5,306 bases of DNA from RGIG6904 sp024680835 (GTDB lineage Bacteria > Bacillota > Clostridia > Lachnospirales > Lachnospiraceae), in the NCBI GenBank assembly GCA_024680835.1, contig JAILBP010000263.1, forward strand, positions 1 through 5,306. Direction: 5' to 3'. Below, piece by piece: positions 1 to 5,165 of this stretch; within the stretch, counting starts at the first letter, position 1; every line of letters starts with the position of its first letter. Both the position numbers and the translations under genes were made by a program. The notes beneath the pieces were generated by a model. It was given only the letters and a program-made list of their open reading frames with translations. It ran no database searches and was not told the origin of the DNA.

Positions 1-1
1 G

Positions 2-367
2 CTTGAATCTTTAGAGCGTGTAAGGGCAAGAGCATCACGACCGAACAGAAAATATTATTTTATCGTCATGGACGGCGCGAGGGTCGGAGCGATCAATCTC
101 GGACACAACGATCCGGATGAGAAAACTGTTTCCTTCATAAGTCCCATCTTTATACTGCCAAAGTTTTGGGATCGCGGAATAGGTTATGCTGCGATCCAAA
201 AGGCTTTTAAACTTTACCCCGAAGTGAAAACATGGAAACTCGAAACGATCCTGCAAGAGGGACGTAACTGCCATCTCTATGAAAAGTGCGGATTTGTAAG
301 GGTAGGAGAAGAAAAGCCTGTTAACGGAAATATGACCTTGATCGACTATGAGTTACAGAATGTGTAG
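2..367 (+). CDS. GNAT family N-acetyltransferase, C-terminal part (5' end outside window)
   Basis: The frame is open from base 2 to the TAG at 365-367, giving 121 residues, and the gene clearly starts upstream of the window. An ATG exists at base 68, but homologous-looking sequence (YYFIV, a beta strand leading into MDGARVGAINLG) runs through it, so it is an internal Met. The residues around PKFWDRGIGYAAIQKAF match GNAT motif A: R-G-I-G-Y-A fits the acetyl-CoA pyrophosphate-binding R-x-x-G-x-G/A loop. NCHLYEKCGF further on is the usual motif B end of the fold (N...LYEKxGF). The family transfers an acetyl group from acetyl-CoA to an amine of a small molecule, peptide or protein N-terminus; the substrate here cannot be told. 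The stop codon lies inside the Shine-Dalgarno region of the next gene, 11 bases before its ATG, so the two are almost certainly co-transcribed. Confidence 0.85.
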   Translation, partial: LESLERVRARASRPNRKYYFIVMDGARVGAINLGHNDPDEKTVSFISPIFILPKFWDRGIGYAAIQKAFKLYPEVKTWKLETILQEGRNCHLYEKCGFVRVGEEKPVNGNMTLIDYELQNV

Positions 368-378
368 GAGACGACAGT

Positions 379-1209
379 ATGATCCATTTCGGAATGCCAA
401 CGCTTATCGAGAACAGGACTTTGGAAGATAATGTTACACTTTGCGCCGATCTTGGTCTTAAATTCATAGAACTGAATATGAACTTCCCTGAATATCAGGT
501 GGAGCAGCTGGAGCAAACTGATCACTTGATCAAGCTGGCTGAACAGAAAAGGATCTACTACACCATCCATCTGGATGAAAATCTGAACGTTGCGGATTTT
601 AACCGGCTCGTGACAGATGCATATCTTGAAACTGTACGACGGACCATAATCGTTGCTAAGAAGATACTGGTCCTTCGAGACCGGTATGGAGACGGCAGCG
701 GACCGCTTACTTTAAATATGCACATGAACCACGGCATTTACATCACTCTGCCCGATCGGAAAGTACAGATGTATGAACGTGACTTTGACACTTATATGAA
801 GTCTTTTGCTACTTTTCGGACAAAGTGTGAGGAATGGATCGGAGACAGTGATGTGATGATGGCCGTTGAGAACACAGACGGCTTCAGGGACTATGAGAAA
901 AAGGCGATCGACCATCTGCTTGAAAGTCCTAAGTTCGGACTGACCTGGGACATAGGACATTCCAAGGCGATCGGCGAAAAGGATGTTCCGTTTATTACGG
1001 ACCGAAAAGAGCATCTGATCCATTTTCATATCCATGACGGATCGGAAAAACCGCCGAAAAATCACTTGGCTCTCGGAGACGGAGAGATAGATCTTTTGGA
1101 AAGGTTGAAATTGGCAGAGAGCAGGAATGCAAGGTGCGTTCTTGAGACCAAAACCGTGGATGCGTTAAAGAAGTCGGTGGCATGGCTGGCACAGGAGGAG
1201 AAACTATGA
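379..1209 (+). CDS. Xylose-isomerase-like TIM-barrel protein (sugar phosphate isomerase/epimerase / AP endonuclease 2 superfamily)
   Basis: 276 residues, the normal size for a single-domain member of the Xylose isomerase-like TIM barrel family (PF01261 type). The ATG at 379 is preceded by AGGAG at 366-370 with 8 bases between. Candidate metal-site residues fall at strand ends in the expected order: E31 in IELNMNFP, H64 in YTIHLDE, H115 and H118 in NMHMNHG, E164 in MMAVENTDGF, D191 and H194 in GLTWDIGHSKAIG, H215/H217/H219-D220 in LIHFHIHDGS, H229 before the LGDGEID motif, and E256 in CVLETK. The Glu-Asp-His-Glu set is the divalent-metal site of this fold, so the protein is likely a cytosolic metal-dependent isomerase, epimerase or endonuclease-like enzyme. 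The substrate is not identifiable; the lack of other DNA-repair signs slightly favours a sugar or polyol-type substrate. Its end overlaps the start of the next gene by four bases (ATGA), indicating translational coupling. Confidence 0.85.
   Translation: MIHFGMPTLIENRTLEDNVTLCADLGLKFIELNMNFPEYQVEQLEQTDHLIKLAEQKRIYYTIHLDENLNVADFNRLVTDAYLETVRRTIIVAKKILVLRDRYGDGSGPLTLNMHMNHGIYITLPDRKVQMYERDFDTYMKSFATFRTKCEEWIGDSDVMMAVENTDGFRDYEKKAIDHLLESPKFGLTWDIGHSKAIGEKDVPFITDRKEHLIHFHIHDGSEKPPKNHLALGDGEIDLLERLKLAESRNARCVLETKTVDALKKSVAWLAQEEKL
1193..1200 (+). promoter_or_regulatory. Shine-Dalgarno site that fixes the start of the GyrI-like gene
   Basis: AGGAGGAG lies inside the end of the TIM-barrel gene. Counting from the AGGAGG core, it is 7 bases before the ATG at 1206. 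It excludes the in-frame ATG at 1182, which lies upstream of this site and has no comparable purine-rich stretch before it. The ATG at 1206 overlaps the TGA at 1207-1209 as ATGA, the classic arrangement for stop-start coupled translation. A second ATG at 1209 is in frame and also possible. Confidence 0.8.
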
Positions 1210-1655
1210 TGGATCATCGTATTGTTGAAAAAGCACCATTCACTATTGTGGGAGTGAAAAGAACGTTCAATTCGGATACCAGTTATCAGGAAGTGCCAAA
1301 GTTTTGGGATGAATGGATGGCACAGGGTGAGAAACGTCCCATAATGGGAACATTCGGTGTTTGTATTGATATGAAAGGAAAGGACTTTGATTACTGGATC
1401 GCGGATATGTATTTCCCTTGGGAAGACGTACCGAAAGGCTGTGAGACCAGAGTGATCCCGGGCGGTACCTGGGCGGAATTTCCCTGCACGATCAAAACGC
1501 TTCAGGATACGAACACGAAGATCTGGTCGGAGTGGGTACCTGCACTTAAAGGATATTCCCTTGCAGGAGAATATGACATAGAAGTATATCTTGCTCCGGA
1601 AGAAGGTTCGGATGAGATGAGAGTGTCTATCTGGGTGCCGCTGAAGAAAAGCTGA
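1206..1655 (+). CDS. GyrI-like / AraC effector-binding domain protein (standalone small-molecule binding domain)
   Basis: 149 residues from the ATG at 1206, chosen because of the AGGAGG just upstream and the ATGA overlap with the preceding stop; an upstream ATG at 1182 would only add MAGTGGET. The sequence has the layout of the GyrI-like / AraC-E (SHS2-type) effector-binding fold: an opening strand with VEKAPFTIVGVKRTF (residues 7-21), a helix with VPKFWDEWM (30-38), a strand with GTFGVCIDM (48-56), then DYWIADMYFP (62-71), the PGGTWAEFPC segment (86-94) typical of the second repeat, a long helix with IWSEWVPAL (106-114) and the terminal strand EVYLAP (126-131) followed by VSIWVPLKK. There is no DNA-binding domain. 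Standalone members bind hydrophobic or cationic small molecules and some are hydrolases or gyrase modulators; the ligand here is unknown. It ends the operon with the TIM-barrel and GNAT genes. Confidence 0.82.
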   Translation: MMDHRIVEKAPFTIVGVKRTFNSDTSYQEVPKFWDEWMAQGEKRPIMGTFGVCIDMKGKDFDYWIADMYFPWEDVPKGCETRVIPGGTWAEFPCTIKTLQDTNTKIWSEWVPALKGYSLAGEYDIEVYLAPEEGSDEMRVSIWVPLKKS

Positions 1656-1690
1656 ATGATGAACGGGATGACGACTCTACTTTTCGTAGG

Positions 1691-1724
1691 TGGTTTGTAC
1701 ATCACAGACGGGTTATAATCTGTG
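1691..1724 (+). promoter_or_regulatory. Candidate promoter and operator of the HTH regulator gene
   Basis: A perfect TATAAT at 1714-1719 lies about 40 bases before the regulator ATG. The -35 side is weak: TGGTTT at 1691-1696 gives the ideal 17-base spacing but matches the consensus poorly, and the better TTGTAC at 1695-1700 is only 13 bases away. Around the -10 box there is a perfect 6-base inverted repeat, CACAGA at 1703-1708 and TCTGTG at 1719-1724, with 10 bases between. A weak -35 plus a dyad over the -10 fits a promoter bound by a dimeric repressor, possibly the XRE protein encoded next. A dyad of this size could also occur by chance in a 105-base spacer, so the operator role is inference. 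Confidence 0.45.
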
Positions 1725-1760
1725 CCGAAATATGATACCTATGGAAAGAGGTGAAATGAC

Positions 1761-2432
1761 ATGGATTTATATGTTACAGGCGCGATCATTCGGAACTTGC
1801 GTGAAAAGAGCAAAATGACACAGCTGGAGCTTGCTGAAAAGTTGGGTGTGAGTGACAAGACAGTCTCCAAGTGGGAAACTGCGAAGGGATATCCGGACAT
1901 TACTCTTTTGGAGCCTATTGCAAAGGCTTTTGGAATTTCCGTAACAGAACTGATATCAGGAAAGGCGGTTCGCAATGCCAACGTATCCGCAAATATGCTC
2001 CGCTCGAGTTTTTATGTATGTCCGGTCTGCGGAAATGTTGTACACAGCATGGGTGAGGTCACCATTCAATGCCACGGGATATTGCTTTCTCCTTTGGAGG
2101 CAGAAACCATGGATGAGCATCACATGATCTTTATTGAGCGGGTGGAGGATGAGTATTACGTCCGGATCGACCACAGCATGACAAAGGAGCATTACATTTC
2201 ATTTATCGCGGCAGCATCTTCCGACAGTATGCAGCTGGTGAAACTGTATCCGGAAGGAAATGCCGAAGCACGGTTTAAGATCAGGGGTGTCAGGAGGATA
2301 TTCTTCTACTGTAACCGTGACGGTCTGTTTATGATCGATCCCGTAAAGGGCATTGATGACAAAGAAAGCGCATATGATGATTCCCGGGAAAGAAGGGAAT
2401 TGGAAAAAGTTGCAGAAAAACTGTTTGGATAA
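1761..2432 (+). CDS. XRE-family HTH regulator fused to a desulfoferrodoxin (superoxide reductase)-like domain
   Basis: 223 residues; the ATG at 1761 follows GAGGTGA (1748-1754) at 6 bases, a near-perfect ribosome site. Residues about 6-62 are a HTH_3 (Cro/CI) domain: IIRNLREKSKMTQLELAEKLGVSDKTVSKWE, with SDKTVSKWE as the recognition helix, then YPDITLLEPIAKAFGISVTEL. Residues about 84-192 align by eye with full-length desulfoferrodoxin. C87-P-V-C90-G-N-V-V matches the N-terminal CxxCGN metal knuckle, and Q-C104-H105-G replaces its second CC pair. E119-H120-H121 sits where E-K-H begins the superoxide reductase core, H138-S-M matches HPM, E143-H144-Y-I matches EHYI, and Y-C184-N-R-D187-G matches YCNxHG. 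Thus His, His, His and Cys ligands are kept and the last His is Asp. The active-site Lys is His. A charged helix (about 199-222) ends the protein. The likely role is a metal- or redox-sensing transcription factor in the cytoplasm. The domain calls are firm; the sensing role is inference. Its targets may be its own promoter or the following genes. Confidence 0.88.
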   Translation: MDLYVTGAIIRNLREKSKMTQLELAEKLGVSDKTVSKWETAKGYPDITLLEPIAKAFGISVTELISGKAVRNANVSANMLRSSFYVCPVCGNVVHSMGEVTIQCHGILLSPLEAETMDEHHMIFIERVEDEYYVRIDHSMTKEHYISFIAAASSDSMQLVKLYPEGNAEARFKIRGVRRIFFYCNRDGLFMIDPVKGIDDKESAYDDSRERRELEKVAEKLFG

Positions 2433-2469
2433 GTGTTTATAAAACCAAATCTTGTTGGTAGAGAGATGC

Positions 2470-2499
2470 TTGTGTGGAAGGGAATTAAGCCCATACAAT
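2470..2499 (+). promoter_or_regulatory. Possible promoter for the MazG / nuclease-helicase unit
   Basis: In the 142-base spacer between the regulator stop and the MazG start, TTGTGT at 2470-2475 and TACAAT at 2494-2499 stand 18 bases apart, near the ideal geometry for a housekeeping sigma-factor promoter. TTGTGTGG (2470-2477) and CCATACAA (2491-2498) also form an imperfect dyad with one G-T pair that spans both boxes. Neither box is perfect and such a dyad is expected by chance in a spacer of this length. The presence of a promoter here is reasonable because of the long gap, but its exact position is uncertain. Confidence 0.35.
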
Positions 2500-2556
2500 A
2501 CTGACATTAACCGTGTGAAAATTGATACGTTTAAAAATGAAATAGGTACTCTGAAA

Positions 2557-2567
2557 AGGAGAAGGAG
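2557..2567 (+). promoter_or_regulatory. Double Shine-Dalgarno site that fixes the MazG-like start
   Basis: Two AGGAG copies in tandem (2557-2561 and 2563-2567) precede the ATG at 2575, the second at 7 bases. This decides the start against an in-frame TTG at 2452, which would prepend 41 residues with no family resemblance and no ribosome site. Confidence 0.8.
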
Positions 2568-2574
2568 AATAGAA

Positions 2575-2895
2575 ATGAATCCCGTAACAATAGAACGTAT
2601 AAGGAAATTTACAGAAGACAGGGACTGGGACCAATTTCACTCACCTGCCAATCTTGCAAAATCGATAGTCATCGAAGCGGGAGAACTGCTCGAATGTTTC
2701 CAGTGGAGTGAGAACGAATTTGAGATCGAAAATGTCAAGGAAGAGCTTGCTGATGTTATTGTGTACTGCAGAAATTTGCTTGATAAACTTGGACTTGATG
2801 AAGATGAGATTGTCAATGAGAAAATGGAAAAGAACGAGAAAAAATACCCTGTAGATAAGGCAAAGGGCAAAAATACAAAATACGACAAACTGTGA
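2575..2895 (+). CDS. MazG-like nucleotide pyrophosphohydrolase (all-alpha NTP-PPase)
   Basis: 106 residues from the ATG at 2575, the usual size of short single-domain MazG-like (dCTPase/RS21-C6-type) proteins. The start follows a double AGGAG site. The family signature of two acidic pairs on facing helices is complete: E34-A-G-E37 in IVIEAGELLECFQW and E57-L-A-D60 in VKEELADVIVYCRNLLDKLGLD, with a 19-residue gap between the pairs. These residues bind the Mg2+ that hydrolyses an NTP to NMP and pyrophosphate. FHSPANLAKS (21-30) before the first pair and KKYPVDKAKGKNTKYDKL at the C-terminus are typical of this subgroup. The enzyme would act as a homo-oligomer in the cytoplasm on (d)NTPs, commonly non-canonical ones; the exact substrate cannot be told. 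It is followed after 37 bases by the nuclease-helicase gene, probably in the same transcript. Some MazG-like proteins are house-cleaning enzymes and others occur in phage or defence contexts. Confidence 0.9.
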   Translation: MNPVTIERIRKFTEDRDWDQFHSPANLAKSIVIEAGELLECFQWSENEFEIENVKEELADVIVYCRNLLDKLGLDEDEIVNEKMEKNEKKYPVDKAKGKNTKYDKL

Positions 2896-2932
2896 GAAGT
2901 ATGAAAGCACACGATAAAAAGGACTAGAGACC

Positions 2933-4792
2933 ATGATCATTTACGAGAACACCGTAGGTAATTTTTCCGAAGATGTAACGATGAACAGCATAAGTGACAA
3001 GCTTTTGGCAAAACTCAGGGATCTGCATCTGGGAGGTGGTGGCGAGAGCGAGGTCAATTCATGGAACAACTCGCTTCATTTTATGAAGGATATCCTTGAT
3101 ACCCCTGATGTTCCGAGAGATTGTGGCGTGGCCATAGAATATAACATTCCCCAGACTTCCAAAAGGGTTGATTTTATGATAATGGGGCAGGACCGGGAAA
3201 GTATCGATCATGTCGTGATCGTTGAACTGAAGCAGTGGGCAAATGTTGAAAAGGTAAACGATTATTTCAGGCATTCTGTGATTTCCGACCTTCATTCACA
3301 TCAGCCTGTCGCACATCCTTCATACCAAGCCTATACATATAAAAAACTGTTGTTAAACTACGGCGGAGCGGAAGGACTAAAGCCGGAAGCATTGAATCCT
3401 TGTGCATATCTTCACAATATGGCGGAAGAATACAGGAATGTTCTTGACGATGGGATCTATTCCGAATGGACAGAGGAAGCCCCCTTCTTTTTGAAATCAG
3501 ATGTACTAAAACTACGTGCGTTCATAAAGCAATATATTTCCGCTAAGGCAGCGGATGACAGGCTTTTATATAAGATCGATAACGGAAGGATAAAACCGTC
3601 AAAATCTTTACAGGATTCGCTTGATTCGATGTTGTGCGGAAACAAAGAGTTTGAGATGGTAGATGAGCAGGCAGTCGCATTTGATTACATCATGAATGCG
3701 ATAAAAAAGGCTTTTTCAGATCAAAAGAAACATGTGATGATCATTTCCGGGGGCCCCGGTACAGGAAAGTCCGTACTGGCGGTAAATGTACTTGCCGAGT
3801 GCGTTTCAAAACACGCTTACAATGCTTCTTATATCACGAAAAACAGCGCTCCGAGAAACTGTTATCAGGCACTTCTTGCAAATGGCGATGCAAAAAGGAT
3901 GGTGGATCTGAAGCTGGCCTTCAGATCACCTCATTCACTTCCTTCAATACCGGAGAACGGATTGGATGTCGGGATATTTGACGAGGCTCACAGGATGCAG
4001 AAGAAACCCTATATGTACAGGGGCGATGATATGCTCCGAGATGCCATTTTTGCATCAAAAGTCTCCGTCTTTTTCGTGGATGACGATCAGCGGATCACGA
4101 CGAATGACTGTTACAGTGCCGATATCATAAAGCAATATGCTTTGGATGCAGGTGCTGTGTTGGAAACGGAGGATCCTTATGTGCTCCGTTCACAGTTCAG
4201 GTGTAACGGTAGTGACGGATATGTGGCTTTTTTGGACAATGTTCTTGAACTCCGGGATACGGCAAATTTCGCTATGGATAAAGACGATTACGATATCCGT
4301 ATTTTCGACGATCCGGGTACCCTTCGCGATGCCTTGAGAGTGATAAATCAAGCGAGAAACAAGGCGAGAATGTGTGCGGGCTACTGCTACGACTGGAATG
4401 TAAAGAATAAACGTGGGGATTGGGATATCGTAATAGAGAATTTTCGTGCAAAATGGAACCTTGAAAATGATAATGTGTTTGCGATCAACCCCGATTCTTT
4501 CGAGGAAGTGGGATGTATTCATACTGTACAGGGCATGGAGTTTGATTATGTCGGAGTGATCATCGGCAAAGACTTGATTTTTAAAGACGGTCATGTCTGT
4601 ACCGATCCCAAAGCCATATCCAAGGACGACCATACAAGCAAGATACGTAATTGCAAGGATAAAGCTGTTGCTGACCGTTTGATAAGAAACACATACAAGG
4701 TGCTGCTTACTCGCGGCCAAAAAGGATGCTTTATATATTGTGAGGACAAAGCTCTAAGGGAATACTTAAAGGAAAGAACAAGTCAGATATGA
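2933..4792 (+). CDS. DUF2075 / Schlafen-group-3 SF1 helicase with N-terminal RecB-like PD-(D/E)XK nuclease
   Basis: 619 residues; the ATG at 2933 follows AAGGA (2919-2923), and the opening MIIYENTVGNFSEDV is the usual start of the family, so the protein is complete. Residues about 40-145 form a RecB-like nuclease: E69 in VAIEY, D80 in KRVDFMIMG, E98-L-K100 in VVIVELKQW, and Q132-A-Y-T-Y136, which fits the QxxxY motif. From about 240 there is a P-loop helicase core: Walker A GGPGTGKS (273-280), Walker B IFDEAHR (348-354), motif III FVDDDQRIT (381-389), motif IV LRSQFRC (418-424), motif V HTVQGMEFDYVGV (530-542) and motif VI YKVLLTRGQKG (588-598) with R594 as the likely arginine finger. All catalytic residues are present, so it is probably an active ATP-driven translocase coupled to a nuclease on DNA or RNA. 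The pairing with a MazG-like enzyme upstream suggests a nucleic-acid or nucleotide surveillance role such as phage defence, which is inference. Its stop overlaps the start of the following broken gene by four bases. Confidence 0.92.
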   Translation: MIIYENTVGNFSEDVTMNSISDKLLAKLRDLHLGGGGESEVNSWNNSLHFMKDILDTPDVPRDCGVAIEYNIPQTSKRVDFMIMGQDRESIDHVVIVELKQWANVEKVNDYFRHSVISDLHSHQPVAHPSYQAYTYKKLLLNYGGAEGLKPEALNPCAYLHNMAEEYRNVLDDGIYSEWTEEAPFFLKSDVLKLRAFIKQYISAKAADDRLLYKIDNGRIKPSKSLQDSLDSMLCGNKEFEMVDEQAVAFDYIMNAIKKAFSDQKKHVMIISGGPGTGKSVLAVNVLAECVSKHAYNASYITKNSAPRNCYQALLANGDAKRMVDLKLAFRSPHSLPSIPENGLDVGIFDEAHRMQKKPYMYRGDDMLRDAIFASKVSVFFVDDDQRITTNDCYSADIIKQYALDAGAVLETEDPYVLRSQFRCNGSDGYVAFLDNVLELRDTANFAMDKDDYDIRIFDDPGTLRDALRVINQARNKARMCAGYCYDWNVKNKRGDWDIVIENFRAKWNLENDNVFAINPDSFEEVGCIHTVQGMEFDYVGVIIGKDLIFKDGHVCTDPKAISKDDHTSKIRNCKDKAVADRLIRNTYKVLLTRGQKGCFIYCEDKALREYLKERTSQI

Positions 4793-5147
4793 ATGACGTC
4801 AAAAGTGTAAATATGTTTAGAGAATACCGCAAAAAACTGTTGGAACAGCTGGCTATAGATTATAACTGCGCTTCGTCGGATTTCTTGGCGAAAGAGAATA
4901 TCATAACGAGTCCCGCGTGGAACGCCGGGAGGAGAAGCTACATTCCCGATATATTCCTGCAAATGGCAACATGCGGAGGAAATGCCGTCATAATGGCAGA
5001 CGAGCGCATGCACGAGTTCCTGCGCGAATGGAGCAAAGATACGGAGCCCTGTCCGGTACGGCCAATATTAACTCTCAAAATGTTGCTGTTAAGAGCTGGT
5101 TTAAACCTGCATGGGTAGAGACCGAAGCTGCGAAAGACCAAGAATAA
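4789..5147 (+). pseudogene. GNAT acetyltransferase remnant with internal deletion and frame change
   Basis: From the ATG at 4789, overlapping the preceding TGA as ATGA, 109 codons run to a TAG at 5116-5118. The first ~86 residues look like the N-terminus of a clostridial two-part GNAT family: FREYRKKLLEQLAIDYNC, DFLAKENIIT, GRRSYIPDIFLQMAT, GGNAVIMADERMHEFLREW. After about base 5040 the resemblance stops in this frame. In the frame starting at base 5040 it resumes as YGALSGTANINSQNVAVKS and then WFKPAWVETEA, ending at TAA 5145-5147. That matches, from memory, the last ~30 residues of the same family (YGT..N..SQN.A...GF.PAWVE). The acetyl-CoA-binding middle is absent; members are around 250 residues, so roughly 130-150 residues are lost. 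A single deletion of a length not divisible by three explains both the loss and the frame change. The truncated 109-residue product could still be made but cannot be a working acetyltransferase. Only a weak purine stretch (AAAGGAAAG, about 4768-4776) precedes the ATG. Confidence 0.72.
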
Positions 5148-5165
5148 AACCCGGGGAGAAGGAAA

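Noticed and set aside
156..1310. A 17-base identical stretch, TGCCAAAGTTTTGGGAT, occurs at 156-172 in the GNAT gene and at 1294-1310 in the GyrI-like gene, in the same codon phase (PKFWD).
   Set aside because: Both families often have a P-x-x-W motif at this point in the fold, and flanking bases do not match. I judge it a coincidence of motif and codon choice, not a duplication or a repeat element.
1670..1690. A small CTAC/GTAG hairpin after the GyrI-like gene, considered as a terminator.
   Set aside because: Only four base pairs with no T tract following the stem.
2424..2449. A possible hairpin TTTGG...CCAAA with an inner ATAA/TTAT at the end of the HTH regulator gene.
   Set aside because: The stem is AT-rich with a 4-base bulge, includes the stop codon and has no run of T after it, so it is not a convincing intrinsic terminator.
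2452..2574. An upstream in-frame extension of the MazG-like gene from a TTG start.
   Set aside because: The added 41 residues do not resemble the family, there is no ribosome site before the TTG, and the double AGGAG before the ATG at 2575 clearly marks the start.
4190..4720. A 176-codon open frame on the minus strand inside the nuclease-helicase gene.
   Set aside because: It lies opposite the conserved helicase motifs IV to VI, has no recognisable domain and no ribosome site that I can see; it is an antisense shadow.
4917..5147. A separate 76-residue gene in the second frame of the GNAT remnant region.
   Set aside because: Its first part is an arginine-rich shadow of the N-terminal GNAT frame; only its last ~30 residues have family resemblance, and these fit better as the displaced C-terminus of the broken gene.
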